From NCBI RefSeq assembly GCF_001434975.1, contig NZ_AZEL01000002.1, forward strand, positions 1 through 58,447: 58,447 nucleotides of DNA, in the 5' to 3' direction. The position numbers and the translations under genes were made by a program. Of the stretch, positions 26,239 to 36,298 are shown one piece after another; position 1 is the stretch's first letter, and each line of letters opens with the position of its first letter. The stretch is from Lactobacillus gallinarum DSM 10532 = JCM 2011 (lineage in GTDB: Bacteria > Bacillota > Bacilli > Lactobacillales > Lactobacillaceae). The notes below the pieces were generated by a model. That model worked only from the letters and a program-made list of their open reading frames with translations. It did not search any database and was not told the origin of the DNA.

Positions 26239-26270
26239 AATAAGACCCCTGATATTTCAGGAGTCTTATT
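26239..26270. terminator. Bidirectional terminator between PEBP gene and the broken adhesin
   Basis: AATAAGACCCCTGA (26239-26252) and TCAGGAGTCTTATT (26257-26270) pair with one mismatch around TATT. Runs of A and T flank it on both sides. Confidence 0.88.
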
Positions 26271-26282
26271 TTATGCTTTTAT

Positions 26283-29200
26283 TTAATCCTTGCGCTTTTT
26301 AATAGCAAGTCCCATTAAACCAGCTATAGCTGCTAAGCTTAATCCAATTACGCCTAAGTTAGACTTCTTTTCACCAGTTTCTGGAAGAGTGTTGGTGGAA
26401 GCAGAGTTATGGTCTGCTTTTGAAGAGGTCAAACTTTGGTTAGTAGGGATATTCTGACCCTTTGGTCCAATATTGTGGTTGTAGTCTTCGCTCTTTGGAA
26501 CGTAGTTAAAGCTGTAGTCTCTCTTCTTGTTGTGGTCTAAATTTTCACCATTTGGATTATGGTTAGAACTCCATGAGTGATTCTTCTTTGGAGTACGTTT
26601 CTTGTGTTTAGGCGTTTTAGTTGGAGTAGGGGTTACAGGCTTATCTGGTTCTGGAGTTGGCTTAGGAGTTGGTTTAGGTTCGGGCTTCTTAGGTTGTGAC
26701 TTGGGCTCTGGTTTAGGTTCTGGTCCTGGAGTAGGGATAACTACAGCATATGGAACTTGAATACCAATTACGCCATTTTCTGGTAAGTTGGTGATTTCAT
26801 CATTAGTAAATGGAATTACTTTGATTTTACCATTTTCGCCTTTGACAATTAGAGCTTGTTCACTTTCATGCTTACCAGTGTTATCAGTAATGATAAATTT
26901 ACCATTAGGATCAATGGTATAACCATCATCTAATTCTTGGTAAAGATCTTTAAATGGAATTGCTTTGAATGAAAGACCATTGTTATTAGTGCTAGTCTTC
27001 TTAGCATCAAGTGACCAATTAGTCAATCCTTTTTGGCACCGGTAACCAGATCAACATCTTGGGTTCGAACAAAGTAAAGATCATAGTCTTTAGGTTGGAA
27101 ACGATCTGGAACAGGTTGACCTTGCTTTGGACCATTTTCGTAGTAGTAAGATACGCGTTCTTTGACTGACTTATATTGGTGATCAGTGCGAACTGCATGG
27201 TAAAGGTAAACGTAATAATTCTGATCGTTTGGATTCTCTGTGTTGTCAAAGGACAAATCTTTGCTATTCCATGCATTCACACCGTTGTTACCTTTAAAGT
27301 TTTTCTCGCTGAGGTTAAAAGTGAACTCATTGCCTAATGATTTTACATGATTAGATTGTTGCCCCTCAGTAGCCTCTTTATCAAATTGATACCCTAATCC
27401 TTTTAAGTATCCGATAACTGATTGAGTTCGATTTGTAACAGTTGTATTAGGGATGCCGTTTTGATAATTTTGAGGATCAGCCAATTTAGAAGCATCGACT
27501 TTATTATTAGAATTATGGGTGATTTCAGCATTAGTGTCTTCATCAATATAATGAACAGTGATGTTTTCATGAAGAGTATAAGGTATCCAAACGTTGATTT
27601 GAGCAGAACCTTGATTATTGTTTTTAGCAACTAAACTGCTTAAGAAATCAGAAGATGGGGTAATTGCTGAAATACCATTAGAATCAGCAGTAACTTTAAA
27701 TCCATCCTCAGTACCAATAATATGTACTACACCATTCTTGTTCAGGTAATAGTTATCAGAAATTTGATTCTTAATAATACCGTTATCATATGAGATAGCA
27801 GGGAAGGATTGATTGTCTTGGACTGACCAATCTGACCATTTAGTAGAAGTGCCGTTAGGATCCTCAACTAAATCAATGGTTCTTGTTCTGGTATATGAAA
27901 CTGAAGCTGTGTAGTTAGGGGATGCTGTTTCAGCATTTGCTGGAACTACCGCATTAGGATCACTGATGCCTGTAAAGTTTTGAGCTTTAGGACCATTTTC
28001 GTAGTAGCCTTTGATTACTTCATTTACAGTAGCAGTTTGTGCTTGTTTTTTTGTTTTATGGATAAAGTGGAGAACAAAGTTTTGATCTTTAGTTTCATAA
28101 TTATAAAGTCGCCATATGAGATCTTACTGTAATCATCACTAGAAACTGAACCAGCTCCAGTAACACCAGTAAATTTGAAGTGATGGTTTGTTAAGAATTG
28201 AACAACTGCATCTGCACCCTTAAATGAAATTGCTTGTTTGGTGGAATCATCATTAGCGTAGCCGTATTCGTCAGTAAATTCATCCTGTTGGTGATTAGCT
28301 GTTAAATAAGTACTTAATGGTTCATTAGTAGTGTCATCCCAGAAGGTTACAGATGCCTTTTCTGGAGCATAGTAATAAACATTGTATGTTAATACTGTGA
28401 CACCATTTTCTTTTGTAACTTTCGCAGTTGTCTTGCCAACATTGATTTCTCCGTCTTCACTAATAGAAGTTGTAACTACTGGAATTGAATCTAGAGATTT
28501 AATAGTGTAATGGCTATCCTTGGTATTAGGTGATGCAACACTTTCAAATTCTTGTGAATGAGACCAAGCTCCCCAGTGAATGCCAGTTTTGTCGAAATTA
28601 TTTATACCTGTGCGAGTATAAGTTATTTCTTTAATTTGTTGAGTAGCGGCAGTTTGGCCTTTTCTAGTTCCGTTACCATAGATATAATTAATAATTTCTT
28701 TAACAGTCTTATTTTCCGTGACTGTTTGATTACCACTATCTGAGTAAGAATTACCAGGTTGACTTAGTGATGTTTGCGGTAATGTTACTTTAATACCTTT
28801 AGCAGTTAAATTTAAATCCGAAGCATATGAACCATCACCTGTTTTTTTAGGTATTTGGGTCTTGAAGTAAATATAGATAGGTTGCTTAGAATAATCTTTA
28901 TTGCCGACCTTGAATGGCCCTTCAGATTTGATGACTAAAGTTTTTTTATCACTAGGAACCTGATCTTGAATAAACTTGGATAGATCAGCATTGTAATTTT
29001 TATAATGGTAATTAGCGGCATTTAATGGGTAGCCATTTTGATCTACAATTTCATCATCAGCAACAAGATATGCTGCTATTGAATTTGGCATTTAAGTTCA
29101 AATCGTTTAAATTCTTTTTGTTGTAATTTAAGTAAATACCCCAGCCAATTGTATTTGAATTTGGATCGAGACCAAAGCAAACATATTTAACTAGTGGGTG

Positions 29201-30050
29201 ACTTTCTTCATAAGTAAGCTTAGGAGCAGGTCTTAAATTAATAGATGCTTCTTTAGAGATAATGATTTTATCGTTATGAGAAATAGTTATAGGCATCTCA
29301 ATGGTTTTGTCTTCTGTAACTATTTCTTTAGGCATAACAGATGCAGTTATGTCAAACTTGCCATGATCATAATTATTTTTTGCAGTTAATTCGAAAAGAC
29401 CTTTTCCTTTATTTGATATTTCAAATTTAGATGATGAATCATCAGCAAGCGGTGTTTGATCATAGTTAAAGTTTTGAACTGATCCAAATTGTACGGAATA
29501 TTTATCCCCCTTTTTTAACATCTTGAAATTCAGGACTAGTAACTTCAACTTTGACCTAACCTTGACCACCGATGACAGAGTGCTTTTGTTGGTCTTCAGT
29601 TGAAGTATCATAAATAGTCTCTACCTTAGTAGAATTATCTAAATTCCTTTGAGTTTTATTTTCTGCTAATAATTTAGGATCAGTTAATGAAGGCTGTTTT
29701 TTAATCTTTAAAGTAGCAGTTGCTTCATCATTTTTACTTGTAGCAGTTTGTTCATTAGCTGCAGTAGAATTATTTTCTTCCTTTACTTGTTGAGACTGAC
29801 TAGGTTGATCAACTTTTTCTACATGTTCATCTTGATTTGGAGTTGATTGAGATTGACTATCAACTTCTTCAGTTTTTGCCTCTGAAGTTTGAGTATTATT
29901 TTCAACATCAGCATGAACAAGTTGACCATTACTTAAGAAAAAGGTAGTGCCGAGAGCAACAGCAGCTAAACCAACAGATAATTTTCTAAAACCAAATTTT
30001 TGCTTACCGTTAAGTTTAGCGTTGAAGCTTAAATTATTTTTATGTTTCAT
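26283..30050 (-). pseudogene. Large LPxTG-anchored, MucBP-type surface protein, broken by one stop and four frameshifts
   Basis: Reading down the minus strand, the parts join into one protein of about 1250 residues: a YSIRK-like signal (KFGFRKLSVGLAAVALGTTFF), a Ser/Gln-rich region, Mub/MucBP-like repeats (EIINYIYGNG, EVIKGYYENGPK, ERVSYYYENGPK), a Pro-rich wall-spanning stretch, and LPETG with a membrane helix and KKRKD tail. Lesions: TAG at 29558-29556; an extra base in the run at 29506-29516; an extra base between 29057 and 29091; one base missing near 28105-28107; one missing in the T5 run at 27030-27034. The shifts cancel, so the anchor is in the original frame. The signal-bearing fragment has no anchor and the anchor has no signal. 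Intact, it would bind mucus or host glycans. Confidence 0.92.
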
Positions 30051-30271
30051 TCCTTAAACTCCTTGTATTTTAGAAATTTGAAAGATTAGATATTAAAAGT
30101 TATATAACGTTTATTATCAGCTTTAACACTTTTAACTTAGCACAAAAAATAACAATGATACTCAATAATTGTAATTCTTTTGTAAAACTAATAATCTGTA
30201 AAAAGCGAGTCGACTAACCATAAGAAAATAATATTAGAAAAATTACTTTAATTTAATAACAGAGGGCAAAT

Positions 30272-30300
30272 AAAAAGAGCAACATCAAGCTGCTCTTTTT
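30272..30300. terminator. Bidirectional hairpin downstream of the 30-aa ORF
   Basis: AAAAAGAGCA (30272-30281) and TGCTCTTTTT (30291-30300) form a 10-bp stem. It ends the 30-aa transcript on the minus strand and isolates the adhesin promoter region (30051-30270), which otherwise contains no gene. Confidence 0.85.
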
Positions 30301-30333
30301 ATATCAGTAATATGTTATCAATTTTATTTTTGG

Positions 30334-30426
30334 TTAATTCGAAATCGCCACTGCTGTAACAACAAATGCAGCAAGCATAGCAACTGTAAAACCAACAATT
30401 CCTAATAATATATTCAATTCAGTCAT
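30334..30426 (-). CDS. Possible 30-aa single-helix membrane peptide
   Basis: ATG 30426 opens a 30-codon frame beginning MTELNILLGIVGFTVAMLAA and ending TAVAISN, one transmembrane span. A terminator follows 34 bases after the stop. The ribosome site is poor (AGAAG touching the start). A cre-like TGAAAACGCTTTTA (13 of 14) lies about 80 bases upstream at 30505-30518. It may be a regulatory small protein or toxin-like peptide. No family is recognised. Confidence 0.45.
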   Translation of the reverse strand: MTELNILLGIVGFTVAMLAAFVVTAVAISN

Positions 30427-30515
30427 CTTCTTCTATATCTGTCATGTTTCTATATGTGGTACATGAATAGTTTAACATAAAAAGAAGATGATGACTCAAT
30501 TATTTGAAAACGCTT

Positions 30516-31025
30516 TTATTCTTTTAAATCGACAAAAGGTGCATGACAGAATCTTGCCAAGTCTTCAGGATTTAAGAAAACGCTTCTACCTAATTCACCA
30601 CTTGAAACGGCAATTTCTTCGTTGCCTTTCATAGAATCATCTAGATAAATAGGTAGTTTTTCTTTGAAGTAAATGCCAATTGGCGTATTAGCTCCATGAA
30701 TATAGCCAGTAGTTTTAGCTAATTTCTTCAAAGGAAGCATTTCACACTTTTTGTTGCCAGAAACTTTGGCTAATTTTTTCATGCTTAAGTGCTCTGTAAT
30801 TGGAACAACACCAACTAATGGACCAGTTTTATTTCCTTCACAGACTAACGTTTTGTAGACTAAATGCTCTTTGTCTTCTAGAATAGAAGTGTCCATCTGT
30901 GCAACGCCACCTTTATCTTTGGTGACTGCAAATGAAGCTTGACGATATTTGATCTTATTTTGATCTAAGATCTTTTCAACTAAAGTTTTTTCAAGTTTGT
31001 TTTTTTTATTCTTTTTCTTTGACAT
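30516..31025 (-). CDS. ybaK: YbaK/EbsC-type Cys-tRNA(Pro)/Cys-tRNA(Cys) deacylase
   Basis: A 169-residue trans-editing enzyme that removes wrongly attached amino acids from tRNA. I start at ATG 31025 after AAAGGTGATAA; the in-frame extension upstream lacks support. The fold is shown by VYKTLVCEGNKTGPLVGVVP (about 65-84), MKKLAKVSGNKKCEMLPLKKLAKTTGYIHGANTPIG with the GxxxP motif (about 91-127), and the C-terminal SSGELGRSVFLNPEDL. The Lys-rich N-terminus (KKKNKKNKLEK) is an extension. It is divergent from prmA. Confidence 0.92.
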   Translation of the reverse strand: MSKKKNKKNKLEKTLVEKILDQNKIKYRQASFAVTKDKGGVAQMDTSILEDKEHLVYKTLVCEGNKTGPLVGVVPITEHLSMKKLAKVSGNKKCEMLPLKKLAKTTGYIHGANTPIGIYFKEKLPIYLDDSMKGNEEIAVSSGELGRSVFLNPEDLARFCHAPFVDLKE

Positions 31026-31085
31026 ATTTATCACCTTTATCATGATAGCATTGTACAAAGAAAATCCCAAAAGGAGATTACTATA

Positions 31086-32033
31086 ATGAAATTATTAATT
31101 ATTAAAATCGATACTAGTCAAGAAGTAGAAGATGCTTTAAGCATTTATGCTATGGATAATTTGAATGCCTTAGGCGTTGAATCTAGAAACCGCAGCGATT
31201 TTGAACAAGCTGGCTGGCTACATGATTCAACTGTTGTTGATATGGACGATATCAAGGATTTGCCTAAAGATACTTATTTCTACGCATACTTTGATGAAGA
31301 AGCAGATAAAGATGAATTGGTTAAAAAGTTCCAAGAAAAGATGCAAGAACTTAAGGGCTATGGTCTTAATATTGGGGATGCCAAAATTACTAGCTCTTAT
31401 ATTGAAGACCAAGATTGGAACACGGCTTGGCAAAAGTACTACCATGTGATCAACTTCTCTCGTCACTTGGCTATTGTGCCTAAATGGGAAGACTATAAGC
31501 CTGCCTTTAAGGATCAACAATTAATTAAGCTTGATCCAGGTTTGGCCTTTGGTACCGGTAATCACAAGACTACTCAATTAGCAATGATGGGGCTTGAACG
31601 CGCAATCGTTAAGAAGCCAATTAGCGTAGTTGATGTAGGTACTGGTTCAGGTATCCTGGCAATCGCTGCTTCAAAACTTGGTGCAACAGACATTTTAGCT
31701 ACTGATATTTCTGATGAATCAATGACCGCCACAGAACAAAACTCAGCTTTAAATGATATTAAAAATATTCGTGTTCAAAAAACTAGCTTATTAGCAGATG
31801 TAAATGGAAAATTTGATATTATCGTGGCTAATATTTTAGCTGAAATTTTACTTGAACTTATTCCGCAAATGGATGCTCACTTAAATGAAGGTGGACAGGT
31901 TATCTTCTCAGGAATTGATTACTTACAATTGCCTAAGATTGAAAAAGCATTAGATGAAAATGGTTTTAAGATTGATCTTACCATGAAGCAAGGTCGTTGG
32001 GTTGGACTTGCTATCACTAGAAAAGAAAAATAA
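31086..32033 (+). CDS. prmA: Ribosomal protein L11 methyltransferase
   Basis: SAM-dependent trimethylation of ribosomal protein L11; 315 residues. The N-terminal L11-recognition domain (about 1-100) precedes a class I methyltransferase domain with DPGLAFGTGNHKTTQLAM (about 153-170), VVDVGTGSGILAIAA (about 179-193), DISDESM and the NPPY-like IVANILAEILLEL. AAAAGGAGATT precedes ATG 31086. It is followed by a small membrane protein gene and rel. Confidence 0.96.
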   Translation: MKLLIIKIDTSQEVEDALSIYAMDNLNALGVESRNRSDFEQAGWLHDSTVVDMDDIKDLPKDTYFYAYFDEEADKDELVKKFQEKMQELKGYGLNIGDAKITSSYIEDQDWNTAWQKYYHVINFSRHLAIVPKWEDYKPAFKDQQLIKLDPGLAFGTGNHKTTQLAMMGLERAIVKKPISVVDVGTGSGILAIAASKLGATDILATDISDESMTATEQNSALNDIKNIRVQKTSLLADVNGKFDIIVANILAEILLELIPQMDAHLNEGGQVIFSGIDYLQLPKIEKALDENGFKIDLTMKQGRWVGLAITRKEK

Positions 32034-32088
32034 TCGTGGTAAAATATTATCAATTAAATTAAACTTTGATGAGAGGCACGAATTTTTA

Positions 32089-32451
32089 ATGAGAAAAATA
32101 GGGGATAAAATTAAGAACATTCCGATAATCAAAAAATTAAACACCTATCAATGGATGCCGCTTATCTGGTGGAGTATTTTAGTGGCAATCTTGCCTTACA
32201 TTTCAAGTCTTCTTCACGTGTCAATTGTTTGGCGTGAGGGAATATTATTTATGATAATTAATAGTTTGATCGCCTATCATGTTGGTAATTTAATCTTGAA
32301 ATTAAAGCTTAAAAAATGGTGGCTTTTATTGTTGCCGATCATTTTTTGCTTAGCAATTCTGCCTAAATTTGCTTTATATAATTTAATGTTTGGCTTGATT
32401 TATCTAATAATTGAAGCCTTTGGCTTAATGAATAAAAATATTTACCGTTAG
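32089..32451 (+). CDS. Hypothetical membrane protein (120 aa) between prmA and rel
   Basis: Unrecognised. It starts MRKIGDKIKNIPIIKKLNT, a basic amphipathic N-terminus, followed by three to four hydrophobic helices. I start at ATG 32089, 19 bases after GAGAGG; the in-frame ATG at 32002 lies within prmA. The rel gene begins 14 bases after its stop, so it is in the prmA-rel-dtd operon. Confidence 0.75.
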   Translation: MRKIGDKIKNIPIIKKLNTYQWMPLIWWSILVAILPYISSLLHVSIVWREGILFMIINSLIAYHVGNLILKLKLKKWWLLLLPIIFCLAILPKFALYNLMFGLIYLIIEAFGLMNKNIYR

Positions 32452-32465
32452 AAGGGATGACCAGA

Positions 32466-34706
32466 ATGTCTAAATACATTGAAATGACGCATGATCAAGT
32501 GATTGATACTTGTAAAAAGTATATGAATAATGATCAGGTTGCTTTTGTAGAGAAGGCATATGAATTTGCAAATAAAGCACATGCTGGCCAAAAACGGGCA
32601 TCCGGACAACCTTATATTATTCACCCAACGCAAGTTGCAGGAACTTTGGCTACGCTTGGCCTAGATCCGGATACAATTGCTGCAGGTTTTTTGCATGATA
32701 CTGTTGAGGATACACCGGTTACCAATGATGAATTAAAGGAAAAATTTGGCGAAGACGTTGCTTTTATTGTTGATGGTGTAACCAAATTAAACAAATATGA
32801 GTACAAGTCTCACCAAGAATTTTTAGCAGAAAATCACCGTAAAATGTTAATTGCGATGGCTAAAGATTTGAGAGTAATCATGGTTAAGTTGGCCGATCGT
32901 TTGCATAATATGCATACTTTGCAACATTTGCGTCCTGATAAGCAACGCCGGATCGCTTCAGAAACAATGGATATCTATGCACCACTAGCTGATAGATTAG
33001 GTATTGGTACTATCAAGTGGGAATTGGAAGATATGAGTTTCCACTACTTAAATCCTGAGGCTTACTACCGCATCGTTAACTTAATGGATGTTAAAAGAAG
33101 TCAAAGAGAAAAGTATATCGCTGATACCATTAAGACTCTGAGAAAGACCTTGGATGAATTAGGCATTAAGTATGAAATCTATGGTCGTCCTAAGCATATT
33201 TACTCCATTTATAAAAAGATGGTTAATAAGCATAAGGATTTTGATGAAATCTACGATTTGCTTGCTGTCCGAGTAATTGTGAAAAATGTCCGTGATTGTT
33301 ATGCTGTTTTAGGTGCTGTGCATACAGAATGGAAGCCAATGCCTGGGCGTTTTAAAGATTATATTGCTATGCCAAAGGTTAACGGCTATCAATCCTTGCA
33401 TACGACTATCATTGGACCTGGCGGTCGTCCACTAGAAATTCAGATTAGAACTGAACAAATGCATGAGGTTGCTGAATACGGTGTTGCCGCACACTGGGCA
33501 TACAAACGTGGTAACTTCACTGGTGTGCAAGAAAGCTCTTCTGGTGAAAAGCTAGACATGGTTCGTGAAATTCTTGAATTGAAGGATGAAACTAAAGATG
33601 CCGGCGAATTCATGAAGTCAGTTAAGAGTGATATCTTCTCTGACCGTGTTTACGTCTTCACACCAAAGGGTGAAGTTTACGAATTGCCAAAGGGTTCTGT
33701 AACTTTGGACTTCGCATACGCAATTCACACCCAAGTAGGTAGCCATGCGGTTGGTGCCAAAGTAAATAACAAGTTGGTTCCACTTGACTACAAGTTGAGA
33801 AACGGTGACGTCATTGAAATTATGACGCAAACTAATGCCACTCCTTCACGTGACTGGGCCGATATGGTTAAGACCTCAAGAGCACGTAACAAGATCCGTC
33901 GTTACTTCAGAGGCCAAGACCGTGAAGAAAGCACCACTCACGGTGAACAAATGGTAGCTAATATGATTCGTGAAGAAGGACTTGCTCCTAAAGACTTCAT
34001 GGATAAAGAGCACGTTGAAAAATTGTTGGATCACTTTAACTACCATACTGAGGAAGAATTGTATGCTGCAGTTGGTTTTGGTGATTTATCAGCTCAAGCC
34101 GTTGTTAACCGTTTGACCGTTGACTTACGTCGTGAAGACGAAAAGCAAAAGCAAAAAGAATTAGAAGAAAAGATCCTTAATTCTGGTCAGCAGTCTATTC
34201 AAGATGAGCAACCAAAGAAAAACCCTAGTTCTACAATGAAGGTCAAGCATAAGAATGGCGTCATGATTCAAGGCGTTAGTGATTTGATGCTTCATTTAGC
34301 TAAATGTTGTAACCCTGTTCCTGGTGACAAGATCATCGGTTATGTTACTAAAGGCCGCGGAGTGACTATCCATAGAACCGATTGTAGAAATATTACTAAG
34401 GAAGCAGAAGAGCAAGGCCGTTTAATTGATGTTGAATGGGAGAATGTTGAAGAAAACAGCGTTCAATCATTTAATGCGAATATCGAAGTCTTTGGCTACA
34501 ATCGTTCTAACTTGCTCAGTGATGTAATTAATAAGTTGAATTCACTTACTAAGAATATTAATAATATTTCAGGTAAGGTTAATGAAGACAACATTGCTCA
34601 TATGTATGTGACAGTTGCAGTTAAGAATTCACAGCAGCTTGATGAGATTTTAAGCAAGTTGCGTGATATTCCAGATGTTTATGAAACTAAGAGGTCAGAT
34701 AATTAA
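32466..34706 (+). CDS. relA: Bifunctional (p)ppGpp synthetase/hydrolase (RelA/SpoT homologue)
   Basis: Stringent-response enzyme of 746 residues. The order is: HD hydrolase domain with YIIHPTQVA and FLHDTVEDT (His-Asp at about 77-78) and later ADRLHNM; synthetase domain with [13 protein letters not shown] and NGYQSLHTT (about 310-320); TGS domain ([24 protein letters not shown]); a conserved-cysteine region ([10 protein letters not shown]); and a C-terminal ACT domain. Both catalytic centres look intact. I choose ATG 32466 because the ATG at 32457 abuts the GAAGGG ribosome site. Its TAA shares a base with the dtd start. Confidence 0.96.
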   Translation: MSKYIEMTHDQVIDTCKKYMNNDQVAFVEKAYEFANKAHAGQKRASGQPYIIHPTQVAGTLATLGLDPDTIAAGFLHDTVEDTPVTNDELKEKFGEDVAFIVDGVTKLNKYEYKSHQEFLAENHRKMLIAMAKDLRVIMVKLADRLHNMHTLQHLRPDKQRRIASETMDIYAPLADRLGIGTIKWELEDMSFHYLNPEAYYRIVNLMDVKRSQREKYIADTIKTLRKTLDELGIKYEIYGRPKHIYSIYKKMVNKHKDFDEIYDLLAVRVIVKNVRDCYAVLGAVHTEWKPMPGRFKDYIAMPKVNGYQSLHTTIIGPGGRPLEIQIRTEQMHEVAEYGVAAHWAYKRGNFTGVQESSSGEKLDMVREILELKDETKDAGEFMKSVKSDIFSDRVYVFTPKGEVYELPKGSVTLDFAYAIHTQVGSHAVGAKVNNKLVPLDYKLRNGDVIEIMTQTNATPSRDWADMVKTSRARNKIRRYFRGQDREESTTHGEQMVANMIREEGLAPKDFMDKEHVEKLLDHFNYHTEEELYAAVGFGDLSAQAVVNRLTVDLRREDEKQKQKELEEKILNSGQQSIQDEQPKKNPSSTMKVKHKNGVMIQGVSDLMLHLAKCCNPVPGDKIIGYVTKGRGVTIHRTDCRNITKEAEEQGRLIDVEWENVEENSVQSFNANIEVFGYNRSNLLSDVINKLNSLTKNINNISGKVNEDNIAHMYVTVAVKNSQQLDEILSKLRDIPDVYETKRSDN

Positions 34707-35143
34707 TGCGAGTTGTAATTCAGAGAGTTAACCATGCTCAAGTAAATATCGACGGTAAAACCGTTGGTAAAATTGGCAAGGGTTTTATGTTATTAGTCGG
34801 CATCAAAAATGGGGATGAACTTCCAGTTGTGAAAAAAGCAGCTGACAAGATTGCCAAGATGCGTATTTTTGAAGATGAAAATGGTAAGACTAATTTATCT
34901 TTGAAAGATGTTGGCGGTGAAATTTTGAGTGTTAGTCAATTTACGCTAATGGCTAACACTAAGAAGGGTAACCGTCCTAGCTTTGTCGATGCTATGCGTC
35001 CACCTAAGTCTAAGGAATTGTGGGAAGATTTCAATAAAGAGCTTGAAGCTGATGGCTTTCATGTTGAGACCGGTGAATTTGGAGCAGACATGCAAGTTGA
35101 ACTTGAGAATGATGGGCCATTCACCATTGTGCTAGATCTTTAG
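34706..35143 (+). CDS. dtd: D-aminoacyl-tRNA deacylase
   Basis: Removes D-amino acids, and glycine from tRNA(Ala), after mischarging; 145 residues, full length. The N-terminal [18 protein letters not shown], the catalytic-site [19 protein letters not shown] (about 78-96) and the C-terminal GPFTIVLDL hold the Dtd motifs; the cross-subunit Gly-cis-Pro is expected at NDGPFT. It overlaps rel by one base (TAATG). Confidence 0.96.
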   Translation: MRVVIQRVNHAQVNIDGKTVGKIGKGFMLLVGIKNGDELPVVKKAADKIAKMRIFEDENGKTNLSLKDVGGEILSVSQFTLMANTKKGNRPSFVDAMRPPKSKELWEDFNKELEADGFHVETGEFGADMQVELENDGPFTIVLDL

Positions 35144-35160
35144 TAAAAATAAATAATATA

Positions 35161-35206
35161 AAAGGATTGATTATTTCGGTGTTAAACGGAATAAATCAAT
35201 CCTTTT
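35161..35206. terminator. Terminator of the prmA-rel-dtd operon
   Basis: AAAGGATTGATT and AATCAATCCTTTTTT pair, extended by ATTTCG/CGGAAT. It ends exactly at the stop codon of the minus-strand AraC pseudogene, so it can serve both strands. Confidence 0.88.
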
Positions 35207-36139
35207 TTAATAATGCAGCTGCTTTTTCTTTTTTCTAATATTGTTTGGAGTTTGACCAAACTTCTCTTGGAATTTTTTGTAGAAGAAAGTTTGATTACTA
35301 ATTCCTACTTCATGGCTGATCGTTAAAATGGTTTTATTGCTAATATTAATCAAATTATATGCAACGAGTAAACGCTGGTCAGTTAAAGCCTTAGAGAATG
35401 AAATGCCGGTTTCTTTTTTTAAAGTGGAACCTAGGTAAGAGCGATTATGGTTTGTTTGTCTAGCTAAATTATTCAGGGAAATATTTTGATAGTTTTGCGT
35501 GATTTCCTTAATCATATCTGAGACTAAATGTGAAATGTTTTTGCCGATCATTGTTCCAGAATATAGGCTGGTGTTTCGTGAAAGAAGGATGAGGAAACTA
35601 TCGAGATAACTCTTGATTAGATCGTCTGAAGATCGTCTGAAAATTCTCCTAGTTGGAAATATTCTTCGATGATTAAATCCGCAAGATTTTGAAGCTGAGA
35701 CTCAGTTTGAGTGGAGCGATAAATAAGGTACTTATTAAATTGGTCATTAGATAATAAAAATTTGGAGTGAATATTGGCATTTTTGCTAGAATTTATGATC
35801 TTTCCTAAAGAAGAATCAATTTTATTTCTAAGCAAAATATTAATTAAAATGTCGTTATCTGCTAAAGCTTTGATTGAATGAGGCGTACCTACATCGATTA
35901 CTAAAATGTCTCCTTGAGATAGAGTTACCTGATGGCTGCCAACTATTTCATGAGCAGTACCTCTTAAGCAATAATTAATTTCTAAAAAATCAGGCGTAAA
36001 AATGGGGATACGATCTTTGTTATCGCTATTTTTTACAATTGATTTTTGATCATAATCAGGAATAAATTTATGGTCTTTTTTTTTGCAACGCTTCCGTTTT
36101 ATTTAAGGTTAAAAATTCGTGTATTAAATCTTCATTCAT
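35207..36139 (-). pseudogene. AraC-family transcriptional regulator, broken by a 1-bp shift and an 11-bp tandem duplication
   Basis: ATG 36139 opens a cupin-type sensor domain. The frame fails in an A9 run (36084-36076): with eight A the next residues are DHKFIPDYDQ and the frame stays open. It fails again at two adjacent copies of AGATCGTCTGA (35619-35629, 35630-35640). Deleting one copy joins EFSDD to LIKSYLDSFL and continues into the HTH domain. With both corrected the protein has 306 residues. The sensor part shows GSHQVTLSQGDILVID and TPHSIKA. The C-terminal domain carries both AraC helix-turn-helices (LARQTNHNRSYLGSTLKKET, ISHEVGISNQTFFYKKFQEKFG). It was probably the regulator of the divergent dehydrogenase. 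Confidence 0.92.
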
Positions 36140-36184
36140 ATAGGCACCTATAATTCTATTATTGATTGTTAGTATATTTGTTAT

Positions 36185-36198
36185 TGTAAGCGGTGTCA
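36185..36198. promoter_or_regulatory. Perfect cre (CcpA-binding) site between the AraC and alcohol dehydrogenase pseudogenes
   Basis: TGTAAGCGGTGTCA matches all 14 positions of the consensus TGWAANCGNTNWCA. It lies 45 bases before the regulator's start and 100 before the dehydrogenase, so both may have been under catabolite control. Confidence 0.65.
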
Positions 36199-36298
36199 AT
36201 TTTAGACATAAATAAGTTTGTAAGGTTTGATTCGAAATCTCTAATTCAGAAATCGAAATTAATAAATGACTATTAAATAGAATTAAGAGGCAAAAATT

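Noticed and set aside
26600-26760. Proline-rich repetitive stretch as a tandem repeat locus
   Set aside because: It encodes the PxP wall-spanning segment of the adhesin; no regular DNA repeat unit beyond codon bias.
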